Shown here piece by piece: positions 45,560 to 55,372 of a stretch of DNA of 64,000 nt. Source of the stretch: Kappaphycus alvarezii (lineage: Eukaryota > Rhodophyta > Florideophyceae > Gigartinales > Solieriaceae). Each line of letters opens with the position of its first letter. Position 1 is the first letter of the stretch. The position numbers and the translations under genes are program-made. Below the pieces are notes generated by a model, which did no database searches, had not been told where the DNA came from, and saw only the letters and a list, made by a program, of their open reading frames with translations. The stretch covers positions 1,860,001-1,924,000 of the forward strand of contig NADL03000501.1 in assembly GCA_002205965.3 (NCBI GenBank). The letters are read 5' to 3'.

Positions 45560-46816
45560 TGTCTGAGCCCATGCAGCTGCAATTATATCAAAAGTTCGCT
45601 TCTGATGACTAATTTGACTTGATTACCGATTTTGTTGACTCTAATGAAGATGAAGAACCGAATTGTGGCGTATCTAGACCCGTTCGTGCCCCAAACGTTG
45701 AGCGCTTTCGAGTTCAGGTAGCTCAACGCCTTTATGACGATTACTTTTCAACAAATCCTGTCTACAATGAAACATTCTTCAAGATGTAGAATTTCACGTA
45801 CGAAATTCATGCGTATTTTCTAGGCTCTGGAGACCAATCAGTACTTTATTCAGCGACGAGATTGTAAAGAAAAACTTGGACTAAAAGGATTATAAAAAGC
45901 GACAGCCGCGATGGGAGAATTAGCGTATGAGTGTTTTTCGGATTTTTTTGATGGAAATGTTCGTCTTGGAGCCTCAACGACAGATAAATGCCTTCTTAGA
46001 GTTCGTCCGGACTGTTATAGCGTTTTTTAGGAGTGAATATTTACGCTCATCTATGAAAGAAGACATTCGAAGGCTTTTACACAAATCACAGCAACGTGGG
46101 TTCCCAGGTATGATTGGCAGCCCTGATTGCTGTTATTGGATTTGGAAGAACTTCCCAAAGTCTTGGCATGGGCGGTTTGAGGGTAAAGAGGATGTGCCTG
46201 CTATTACACTTGAGGCAATTGCTTATCAGTCCTTGTGAATCTGGCACTTGTTTTTTGGCATGCGTGGATCATGCAATGACATCAACTTCTTAGATTCCTC
46301 TCCTCTACTATAAAAATTGCTAATGGGTCTTATCCCCCTACTATAAAATGTATGATATGTGGTCAGAGGCGGAACATTTCTTACTGGCTGGTGGATGGTG
46401 TTTATCCAAGGTGGCCATTTTTCTTGCATACTGTATTGGATCCTATGGCAGCAAAAGAACTATTGTTGTCAACAGCTCAAGAAGCGGCTCTTAAGGAAGT
46501 CGAAAGGGCTTTTGGTGTGCCTCAGGCAAAGTGGCATATTATTTCCTGACCGGGGTGGTTTCTGTCAAAAGACTTTATGAACGAGATTGTACAGTGGTGT
46601 CTAATTCTTTACAACATGGCAGTGCAAGATCGGTACCGTACGGAAGGAATTCAAGATGCAGAACAAGATCTCGTTGATAATATAACTGTAGGAGATAATG
46701 CTTTTTCAATGTGGGGTGTCCTTGAACCGGTAAATGAGTTGGCCAATAATTCTCCCGGCACGCCTGCAGCTCTTTGTGAGGCTTCAGCATTTAATGGAAA
46801 CGAACTTGAGCACTGA
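45560..46816 (+). pseudogene. PIF/Harbinger transposase (plant-transposon type), broken
   Basis: The N-terminal part (about 45560-45790) has QRLYDDYFSTNPVYNE, and the catalytic core spans 45927-46560. First Asp: GFPGMIGSPDCCYW. Second: FFGMRGSCNDINFLD. Glu: KEVERAFGV. Between them stand YWLVDGVYPRWPFF and ITLEAIAYQSL. The C-terminus continues with MNEIVQWCLILYNM and QDRYRTEG. All three acidic residues survive, but the frame has stops (for example TGA at 46236 where the family has Trp, and TGA at 46547) and at least one shift (between 46260 and 46350). Terminal inverted repeats were not found. Confidence 0.82.
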
Positions 46817-47144
46817 AATACGAGAAAGCTGGTCATGAATCATCTTTGGGAAACCAAGGGATCATCTGCCATATAAAGGTTAGCGTACTGAGAACTGTAA
46901 ATGATACAATTTAATGACCCATTAAGTTGCCGTACGCTTTACTAAAATCGTTTTATGAAGGCTGCTGCTGATCTGCCCGATGAAAATCATCATTAGCACT
47001 TGAAGCGCCTTTTCCAAATGTGGATGGAAGCTGCGACGGTGAAAATGATATCTCATCCGTCAAATTGGAAGCGGTAAGGGCACGGGCCCTCTTCAGAGCT
47101 TAAACGCGCAACAAATTAAAGAACTCTACACACTCCGACTGATC

Positions 47145-48016
47145 TCATTCCGTAGGGGCATTACAAAAGAGCATGATTTCATTGCGTCGTTCTAGGGCTT
47201 CGTTACGTTCTTCCTGTAGTTGCACTGCCGCTTCTGCAAGTTTGATTTTCTTCTTGGTTTCCGCTGCTCTGCTAGCCAGTTCTTTTGCTTTACGTCGCCC
47301 AATAGGGCTCTTATTTTCCTGCCAAGAAGATGGCGCTTCTTGCGGTCCGCTAGCGTCTCCCAGAATAACAACAGCCCCAGATGTTGGTGCTGATGTAAAA
47401 TCAGTAACATTAGAAGGATTCTGTGAGGGTGTTGCATTTACATTACCATTCTTGCCAGCCATAAACTTAGAATTAACTCGTAAAAGCTTGCATGCATCAA
47501 AGAACTTAAAGGGACACCCGCAATTCTCGGTTACAACAGAGATTCCAATGCCTTTATAAAGAGCAGTTGCCATAAAGAGCGGTTGCCATTCTATAGATGT
47601 CATCTCCTAAACGCCTGTCGGCTTACTGCTTTTAACTCGTGCAACGCAACTAGAATACTTCACACACTCCTTACTCAGGAGTTTAATACGCGTCTTAATG
47701 GATTCGATAGTTGGTCTTCTCCTGATGGAGGCTTAAATCGAGAAAATAGTTTAGCAATACGCTAGAAGAACAGTAACGATTTCTGCTCAGACCCGACGAT
47801 AGGGTCCTCGGAGTCCCGCAAACAGGTCCTTGCTAGTGCGCAATCTTCCAATACGGTGTAATTGGTACCTCTATATCTTGCGCTAGGAGTAGAGGTGACG
47901 ATAGGTATAGTAGGACATGATTGTACCGCCGTATGTATTGCAGGTCTACGGGCAGAATACGGGAAGGTTCGCGGGATATTCATGCAGAGGCAAGCTGCGG
48001 CCGCTGCCACGTCCAA
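47145..48016 (-). pseudogene. Harbinger-associated SANT/Myb-like protein, broken
   Basis: PIF/Harbinger elements carry a second gene for a SANT/Myb-like DNA-binding protein that helps the transposase. On the minus strand, 48016-47762 ends with YRGTNYTVLEDCALA and DPIVGSEQKS, the typical SANT-like start of that protein. Stops and a frame change follow. From about 47550 to 47145 comes its C-terminal part, with CPFKFFDACKLLR, SPIGRRKAKELA and a helical Glu/Arg-rich end RNEIMLF, as in NAM-associated C-terminal domains. The gene converges on the transposase, as is common in these elements. Confidence 0.68.
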
Positions 48017-48299
48017 CGCGGCCTGCCTGCTGGCTGGTCTCGCGGCGCCCTTCTAGCGACTTCGACCCGGATTAACTCCTTTTCTTGGTTCCCACATGCC
48101 GAGCACTTGTACCAATTATTTGATGCGTTTTGGAACATAGGCTAACCTATTTTTCAATTATTGAAACACCCCAATTTTCCCCTCTAGAGCGTATATCTAT
48201 AAAAAATCAGATGCACCATGCATTATTTTTTCAAAATTTCTCCAAATAAGTTCATTATGTTTTAATTTAATATTTTCCTCCCACAGTACCACCAACTCA

Positions 48300-48940
48300 T
48301 GGTTGCTACAGTATCCAAGCCGCGACCTTTTCTCACTACTCAAGTTTACTCCCCCCCCCCCACTCATAATGTTTCTGGACTGTACACTAACTCCGATGGG
48401 AGTTGTACGACAATATTAAGCATCTTGCCTTTGAACTGCCCAAGCCTGGACCCTCGTCGGCGTCCCAATCCGTTCCGGCTTACATGTATACTTCGACGCC
48501 TGTTGCGGCACTCGCGACCGCCGGCACCAAATCGGCGACACCCGGGCCCGGTTCCATATGCATCTAGTCTACGCCTCCGCCTATCTCCTTGCCCTTCAAA
48601 CTCTCGGATCCCTCCCACGCCATGCCACCTGCTGAAGAGTTCGACGACTTTCAGCGAGGTGCTGCACGGTTTCTCTCTCTCCGACGACGCGTGGACCCAG
48701 GTCTCCCCCCCTTCTCCCAAGATGGATAAGGGGTCACTCTACTATCTCCGTTCTTCCACAGAGCTCCAGCTGCCAGCATGCGATTCTTCCCCCACGGCAA
48801 GAATGCTTCTTTCACCAACCCGCGCTGCAAAGCCCTCCTGGGCGTTCGTTTCCGAGGGGAGCGCGCCTTCCCCGTCGTTAAAGGACGGTAGAATCTCCGT
48901 GAGTTCCGGTGGGGGTTTGGGGAACAGGTTGATCAAGATA
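48300..48940 (+). mobile_element. Diverged LINE RT fragment
   Basis: The plus strand encodes, in shifting frames, IGDTRARFHMH (about 48530) and EVLHGFSLSDDAWTQ (about 48656-48700). These match VDDPRARFHMH and ELHGVQLSDNAWSQ of the intact LINE RT thumb at 50.5-50.3 and 53.9-54.1 kb. It is an older relative of that LINE. A run of poly-C lies at about 48352-48361. Confidence 0.62.
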
Positions 48941-49009
48941 CTGTGGTGAATGAAACTTTACTTCATCGAGTATCTATCGTGTACACTGCAGGACTGACTA
49001 TACGGCTAA

Positions 49010-49200
49010 GAACTAACCGGATGTTCTACGTCAGGCACGTGCAGTGGGGCTCGCGATAGAATCGCCATTACAATAGAAGACCACAGTGTGCAACTAATGC
49101 GCTGATAAATACGTCTGCGGATCACTGCTGTGGTTGTGTTGAACTTCTCTGCGATGCGCGGGATGAAGTCTTCGATGAACAGAATAGAGGCGGGGGATGG
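49010..49200 (-). mobile_element. LINE 3'-end fragment joined to the minus-strand LINE
   Basis: The minus strand encodes ASILFIEDFIPRIAEKF, RIYQRISCTLWSS and SRAPLHVPDVEHP. This repeats, in diverged form, the tail of the LINE copy immediately upstream (FIQGLVPRIADKF, RIYRRISSTIWSS at about 49340-49230). Two ORF2 tails of different age therefore stand head-to-tail. Bases 49164-49201 reappear at 54474-54511. Confidence 0.68.
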
Positions 49201-49214
49201 GGCACGATTCAATA

Positions 49215-50836
49215 GATTGTGCGCTCGACGACCAGATTGTGCTACTAATGCGCCTATAAATCCGATTGCGGATAACTCCTGTTGACGTGTGGAATTTGTC
49301 AGCAATGCGAGGCACCAGTCCCTGTATGAAGCGGACGGTTTCGGGGGAAGGGGAACCCAAGGAATCAAAGGCCAGCTGTTGAAATTCGAAATCGGGGGCC
49401 TGTGTGGGGTTATCGGAGGGCGGGGGGAGTCGACGCGACAATTTTCTCTCCAGGTCCGTCACCTTGTTGCGGTGTGCAATTGCAGCTGCACCGCCCACTT
49501 CCCTTGTAGCTCTCGTTCTGACATCGTCCTTGAATGGCGAGACTATGGTAACGTCGCAGGCGATCGGGCGGGCCACAGTGCCTTCCGGGGCTGCTGGTGG
49601 GTGAACCAGTATGTCAGCGGGTCGCAGCTCGGTGCCGGGCACGAGGAGTGGGACCTCTAGCTGGCAATCCAGGCCGGCGGCACGGGCGATACGACCAGCG
49701 ATGACGTTGCGCAGTGAGTTATGCCGGTGTTTGCGACCAAACCCAGACGGGCACAAGTCTACAGCGTGATCGCCTAATATGTCCATTTGGCGTTTACAAT
49801 GCTCGCAGTTCCGAGGAAGCGAGTCATCATAAACGGGCAGTCCCAAATATCGGCGAAGCATTATTTTCCAGTGCACCGCGGACACCTCCGTGTCAGCCGA
49901 GGGATGTGCGTAAAGAAAGGCAGCACCGGGGCCTTTGCGTAGTGCTAGACCGCGTATGCGTTGCCGTACATGTGCATCCGTGTGTCGGTCCGGGTTCGGA
50001 GCTCTAGCCCAGTGGTCGTCACGCCAGTGAGCCTTGGCCAGCGCCTCCTGCTGCACACGTTTTAGGTAGGTTTGGATGTGTGTGTGTGCAGTGGCAAGAG
50101 GGAGCGGGTCGAAGGAACCGAGGTCAACGGGGTAGGCCATTCCAGGGATGTGCAGGAGGAAGTCTCGAATGTGACGGGCGGCTTGACCGAGAAGGAAGGC
50201 CTTGTCACGGCGGTAGCGGGCGCCCGTGAGCGCGGTGGAGCGGGGCCCGATATGGGCTGCGGACCTCAGTCGTGCCGGTGCTGCATCCATGATACTCGAG
50301 GCAGCGGCGCCATCTAGGGACGGTGAGATGAGGGAAAACCCAAGACCGCCCTGATGGATGGGCAAGGTAGCCTGCGACCACGCGTTGTCGCTGAGTTGAA
50401 CACCATGAAGCTCGGTGAAGGACTTTTGCAGCAGAGTATCAAAAGCCTCGGCAGCAGTACGGGCTTCCCGTGGGTCAGCCAGCTTGAAGGCGTGGTCCAC
50501 CAGACAGGCCGACGCACTGAGGCGGTGCATGTGAAACCGCGCGCGCGGGTCGTCAACCATGGGCAGGAGTTGGAGAGTTCGGCGGCACCCCTCAATCTTG
50601 TCTCGTAGAAAGGCAGTCGTGAAATGCCGGTTTCCGAGCGGAGCCCCGAGGAGCTCGAATCCGTCCGGGGAGCATTCAGCGAGGCGAAATTCCTGGAGAA
50701 AAGCCTCGCGCTGTGGGCGTAGGACCGTTGGCCAATGAATGCGCGTTTTCCCCGGATTGAGATGTAGACCGTAGGTGGGTCCCTCGTCGCGGAGAATGCG
50801 GAGGGCTTGTCGGAGGTCGGGGAGGGACCCCATCAA
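49215..50836 (-). mobile_element. LINE ORF2 C-terminal half with restriction-like endonuclease, minus strand
   Basis: Starting at GTLMGSLPDLRQ just past the catalytic YADD, the frame runs through the RT thumb (RARFHMHRL, ELHGVQLSDNAWSQ) to a C-terminal Cys/His segment (CEHCKRQMDILGDHAVDLC). Further His residues (GRKHRHNSLRN) and a PD-(D/E)XK-like endonuclease (RPADILVHPP, ACDVTIVSPF) follow. This is the restriction-like endonuclease type of non-LTR element. The frame is open through this region. At 50836 the sequence joins the 5' part of a second copy lying in the opposite direction. The overlapping 870 bp of the two copies look almost identical by eye. Confidence 0.8.
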
Positions 50837-50925
50837 AGTTACCGTTACCGCAAACTTCTTCTTCTTCTTCTTCCTCGACTTCTGCTTCCTCCGTCTGTCC
50901 TCCAACAAAATCTACCACGCCCCTC

Positions 50926-52203
50926 ATGCCCCCTCTTTCTTACGCGGCTGTGGCGGCGGTCGCTGCGCCGCCTCAGGTCCCTACTGCTACCCTCGTGGAG
51001 CTATCCCCCACCGACGTACCGGAACTCTCCACCCTTCTTCCACCCCCCACCAACCCGCCGCTTACCCTGGCAGAAGCGGAGATAATCATGGCCGACCCTA
51101 CCCTCCGCGCCGACCCCCGCCGTTCCGAGGCCAGACGCCTAGTCTCTTCCGTCGGGCCCATCCAGAATCTGTGCCCACGCACTGGCCTCCTCCCCACCCC
51201 CCCGAAAAATGTCATCTCCATTGGCATTTCCCCATCCGTTGACCCCAGCCGTGCGTTCCGCTCATATGACCACGCGCAAAAGGCCCTCCTCGCTGCGGCG
51301 GCTGACGTCGGTCTCGCTATGCCGTCCCACGTCCTCCTTCCGCATTTCGGGCAGTGGACCTACGTCTACATCCCCGAACCGACCCTGCCGCGGTTCTACC
51401 GCATTCTAGCCCAAATGAAATTCTCATTCAAGGACCTCCAGGTGACGACGTCCTCACCGGCCGCCTCACTCCACTGCCTCCCGCCCCATGCGGCACGTGG
51501 CGCCGCTGCATGGCTTGCCCGAGAAATCCGGGCCATCACCAGCACCTCTGTGCGCTCCACGGTCCCACTCGAGACGCGTCGAGCCCTCCGCGACGCTCTC
51601 GTGGCATCTCGCCAGGCCCTCGAGACCGCCCTCAACGAAAGAAGAAACGCCACCCGTGCCATCCTCACGGCTCCCGACCCAAGCCCCAAGACCCCAACCG
51701 TCAACACCTCGACCTCCACCGCATCCCAGGCCCCTCCCGTGACCGCCACCCCAGCCGCTCCTTCCCCCGTCCTTCCTCCCGCGTCCCAGGCCCCCAAACG
51801 CCCTTCTGTCACCCCGCCTACATCGTCGCCCGCCATAAGACCTCAAGGCACCCCGTCCGAGGACGAGGATGCAACCCTTAACTCGCCCGGCGGCTCCCCG
51901 TCGGCCACGAAGCGTCGCTGCCCGGCAGCGACCCAACCCGCCGGGCCGGCACAAGAAAAAGGAGTCGACACCCTCATGGTGCCACCCCTCCCGACTCTCC
52001 CGGCAGCACGGCATGAGCGAGGCCCCGACCAACCGTCGGCTGTCCCCGCGGACCCGATCATCCCCACTCCCGTGACTACCTTGGACTCCGCCATGCCGGA
52101 CGCTCCGCCGGCTGTACTCGACACGAAGGAAGTCCCGACCCCAGAGGATGTATGTGAAATGGCCGTGGCGGTGTCGACCCACCCGCAGGGCCAATCTGCG
52201 TAA
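50926..52203 (+). CDS. LINE ORF1 protein, 425 aa
   Basis: The first ORF of the plus-strand LINE, complete from ATG to stop, 30 bp before ORF2. Function by position: ORF1 proteins bind the element RNA. Residues 1-60 are Ala/Pro-rich. Residues about 90-200 look folded (VISIGISPSVDPSRAF, FGQWTYVYIPEPTLP), and a helical segment with RRALRDALVASRQALE follows. The last 180 residues are Pro/Ser/Thr-rich and disordered. No zinc knuckle was seen. GC content is far above that of the flanking AT-rich region. Confidence 0.68.
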   Translation: MPPLSYAAVAAVAAPPQVPTATLVELSPTDVPELSTLLPPPTNPPLTLAEAEIIMADPTLRADPRRSEARRLVSSVGPIQNLCPRTGLLPTPPKNVISIGISPSVDPSRAFRSYDHAQKALLAAAADVGLAMPSHVLLPHFGQWTYVYIPEPTLPRFYRILAQMKFSFKDLQVTTSSPAASLHCLPPHAARGAAAWLAREIRAITSTSVRSTVPLETRRALRDALVASRQALETALNERRNATRAILTAPDPSPKTPTVNTSTSTASQAPPVTATPAAPSPVLPPASQAPKRPSVTPPTSSPAIRPQGTPSEDEDATLNSPGGSPSATKRRCPAATQPAGPAQEKGVDTLMVPPLPTLPAARHERGPDQPSAVPADPIIPTPVTTLDSAMPDAPPAVLDTKEVPTPEDVCEMAVAVSTHPQGQSA

Positions 52204-52233
52204 TCGCTCACACCCCCCCCTCAACACATCGTA

Positions 52234-54473
52234 ATGACTCCTCTATCCCTCAATCCCCTTCCCCCCATCCCCGAAGACAACTCTCACCTTCCTTCCCCCC
52301 CTGAAGTCCTCCGCACCCCATTTCGTGAGGCGGACATCTTCCAAAACATTCCCTTCCCATGCCTCAAGCCCTTCATCCTACTGTTCATCAAGCTGATCCG
52401 CACAGCGGCCAACGCTCGAGGCGATGATGCCACCCGCCGGGCATTTCTTCATCTCCACATGCTTCCTACTGCGGTCATGCGCCGCTCCCTACAAGGAGAA
52501 CAAGGATTGCAGCACCCCAAGGGCCAACACGCAGCACTCAGCTCCCGGATCCGTCGGGCCCATACTGGCACTGAGTGGGCAGCCCTCTGGTCTGAAGCCT
52601 TGAATGCACACCACGCCCGCACCGAATGGACGGAACAACACCGCCCAAGGCCTGCGTCCAGCCCCGCGCGCAGGGCACGGCGAGCGCAAGTTCTATGTGC
52701 TGATGCCCGCTACGGCAAGGCAATGAGGTCGCTTCACAATGCCCCGCTAGCAGATGTGAACGACCCTGCAACCATCGAAGCACTCCGCACCTTACACCCC
52801 GCGCCCCCGCGCCCGATCACACCCATCCCAACAGACTCCCTCCCACCGCCGCCTGTTGTTACAACAGAAGCCGTTAAGAACGCCGTCCGCCGCCTTTCCC
52901 GGGATACGGCGGCCGGCCCTGATCGTACGCCGGCGCGCTGGTTCCATCTGCTCGTGCAGACGCCAGTAAGCCCGGAAGCCGGTATTACGGGCAAGGGGGT
53001 GCTTACGCAACTCGTTTCTCGGATCGCGAGAGGTGACCTGCCAACCTCAGTCCTGCCGCTCCTGGCTGCAGCAACCCTGCTACCTCTGCGGCCCAAACCT
53101 AACAAGATTCGGCCCATCGCCGTAGGAACGATCCTCCGAAGAGTGGTAACGAAGACACTCCTCCCACCCGCCATTGATGATTCTCGTCAATTTCTGGCCC
53201 CCCTTCCAATTGGCTAACGGCATCAGGGCTGGGATGGACGCCATCGTACACGACACGCGCATGCTGCTCCGTCGCTTCTCTAATCGCAAGGATACCGCCA
53301 CTGTTCTCGTTGACGCGAATAACGCCTTCAACCGCGTTGATCGCCAGTCAATGCTAGACCAGCTGCCCACGCGCGCCCCAAGTCTCGCCCGGTTCATCAA
53401 CATGATTTATGCACGCTCGCAACCACCGTTGATCGTGCCGAATCGTGACAAAACGACCATCGCGAGTGCTCAAGGCACACAGCAAGGCGGCCCTGCCAGC
53501 ATGCTCCTGTTCTCACTGACGATCCAGCCCCTCACCCGCCGGATTGCAGAAAACACGGGCATCATCCTCAACCAATGGTACGCCGATGATGGTACATTGA
53601 TGGGGTCCCTCCCCGACCTCCGACAAGCCCTCCGCATTCTCCGCGACGAGGGACCCACCTACGGTCTACATCTCAATCCGGGGAAAACGCGCATTCATTG
53701 GCCAACGGTCCTACGCCCACAGCGCGAGGCTTTTCTCCAGGAATTTCGCCTCGCTGAATGCTCCCCGGACGGATTCGAGCTCCTCGGGGCTCCGCTCGGA
53801 AACCGGCATTTCACGACTGCCTTTCTACGAGACAAGATTGAGGGGTGCCGCCGAACTCTCCAACTCCTGCCCATGGTTGACGACCCGCGCGCGCGGTTTC
53901 ACATGCACCGCCTCTGTGCGTCGGCCTGTCTGGTGGACCACGCCTTCAAGCTGGCTGACCCACGGGAACCCGTACTGCTGCCGAGGCTTTTGATACTCTG
54001 CTGCAAAAGTCCTTCACCGAGCTTCATGGTGTTCAACTCAGCGACAACGCGTGGTCGCAGGCTACCTTGCCCATCCATCAGGGCGGTCTTGGGTTTACCC
54101 TCATCTCACCGTTCCTAGATGGCGCCGCTGCCTCGAGTATCATGGATGCAGCACCGGCACGACTGAGGTCCGCAGCCCATATCGGGCCCCGCTCCACCGC
54201 GCTCACGGGCGCCCGCTACCGCCGTGACAAGGCTTTCCTTCTCGGTCAAGCCGCCCGTCACATTCGAGACTTCCTCCTGCACATCCCTGGAATGGCCTAC
54301 CCCGTTGACCTCGGTTCCTTCGACCCGCTCCCTCTTGCCACTGCACACACACACATCCAAACCTACCTAAAACGTGTGCAGCAGGAGGCGCTGGCCAAGG
54401 CTCACTGGCGTGACGACCACTGGGCTAGAGCTCCGAACCCGGACCGACACACGGATGCACATGTACGGCAACG
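52234..54473 (+). pseudogene. LINE ORF2 (reverse transcriptase), frameshifted and truncated
   Basis: The ORF2 N-terminal half (52234-53217) has no apurinic endonuclease domain. It starts with a helical region and RT motif 1 (PNKIRPIAVGTILRRV). After a one-base shift at the C6 run 53198-53203, RT continues with LVDANNAFNRVDR, GTQQGGPASMLLFSL and the catalytic YADDG (about 53580). A second one-base deletion near 53970 shifts the thumb region into a third frame (54067 on). The copy ends at 54473, before the endonuclease. The 870 bp from 53605 on are the same as those on the opposite strand at 50836-49962. Confidence 0.8.
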
Positions 54474-54511
54474 TGAAGTCTTCGATGAACAGAATAGAGG
54501 CGGGGGATGGG
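54474..54511. repeat. 38-bp scar: inverted piece of the LINE 3' end
   Basis: TGAAGTCTTCGATGAACAGA and the following 18 bases are identical to 49164-49201, where the sequence is the antisense of a LINE ORF2 tail. Here it is fused to the truncated sense LINE copy, so sense and antisense LINE sequence meet at 54473/54474. Confidence 0.9.
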
Positions 54512-55372
54512 TGCTTGTGTTTTGCAGTATTCCGTATTATTATTGAAAAAATACCAAAAAATTTAATCAATTGATGACATTGTGGCCTAGTCGAATACGC
54601 GAAAGTGAGCACCTGCTGACTGACTATTTACTGTAGTTTACTGCGGAGCAAAGTGGATGTATTTGCATTTTACGCACGTCTCGCGAGGCATTTGCGCGTG
54701 GTACAGTGTGGTACCAGATTCGACTAAAGGCGGAACAAGTGGCAAAGTGTGCAGCTGCAATGACTGAAGCCATTGTATTCTCGTAGTTTAACTTGAGACC
54801 AAAGCTTATACAACAGAACTGCAATGCAGCCCACTTTTTTGTATTGACTGACTATCCTCAACCTTGATCAAATACTGCGTGTACTGCACAAGATTATATG
54901 ACGCAGGTTGCCGGGTTGCCCTCGGCTTGCCTGTTTTGGAGCACGACTGGTACCTTCAAGGATAAACAACTAATGTTTGGTCAGACCGTAATCTCACCGC
55001 CCAAGGCGGGGTCTAACAGTACTTTCCAGCATACCGCGACCCACATCAACCCTTGCATCAGGACCAGACAGGAGCCTGCATCAGATAACAGAAAAATATT
55101 TTACGGAAAGGTGATGTCTTTCCACAGAGAGATCATGCAATCATATAATCACCGTATTTCTTTAGTCCGCAGCAAACTCGAGAGCACAGATTTGACCCAG
55201 ACACTTCTTTCTGACTACCCACCTATTTTACACTTTTACGGAACAGCACCAGACCAAAAGCCACTGCCCAATCCCCCTAATTCTGCCCTCAGTGACAAAC
55301 AGCAAACTTCCGTCCCTCCAACCTAAAAGCCCAGCGTTCATTCCTCCTGCCCCAAACAAGACCCACATCGCC
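54512..55372. other. Intergenic DNA, panB 5' flank
   Basis: No gene recognised. A 142-codon frame (54898-55326) without family features is probably chance. Single TACAGT/GTACTG motifs occur. Just before the panB ATG the sequence is CA- and CT-rich, as before the other start codons here. Confidence 0.4.

Noticed and set aside
50839..50908. Lys-rich N-terminus of the minus-strand LINE frame
   Set aside because: It is the (CTT)n tract at 50855-50873 read in antisense across the junction of two LINE copies, not a real protein start.
54898..55326. 142-codon frame upstream of panB
   Set aside because: No family features, low-complexity end, and it overlaps the likely panB leader; it looks like a chance frame.
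55292..55372. Upstream extension of the panB frame
   Set aside because: It has no ATG start, and the ATG at 55373 gives a good targeting-peptide-like N-terminus.
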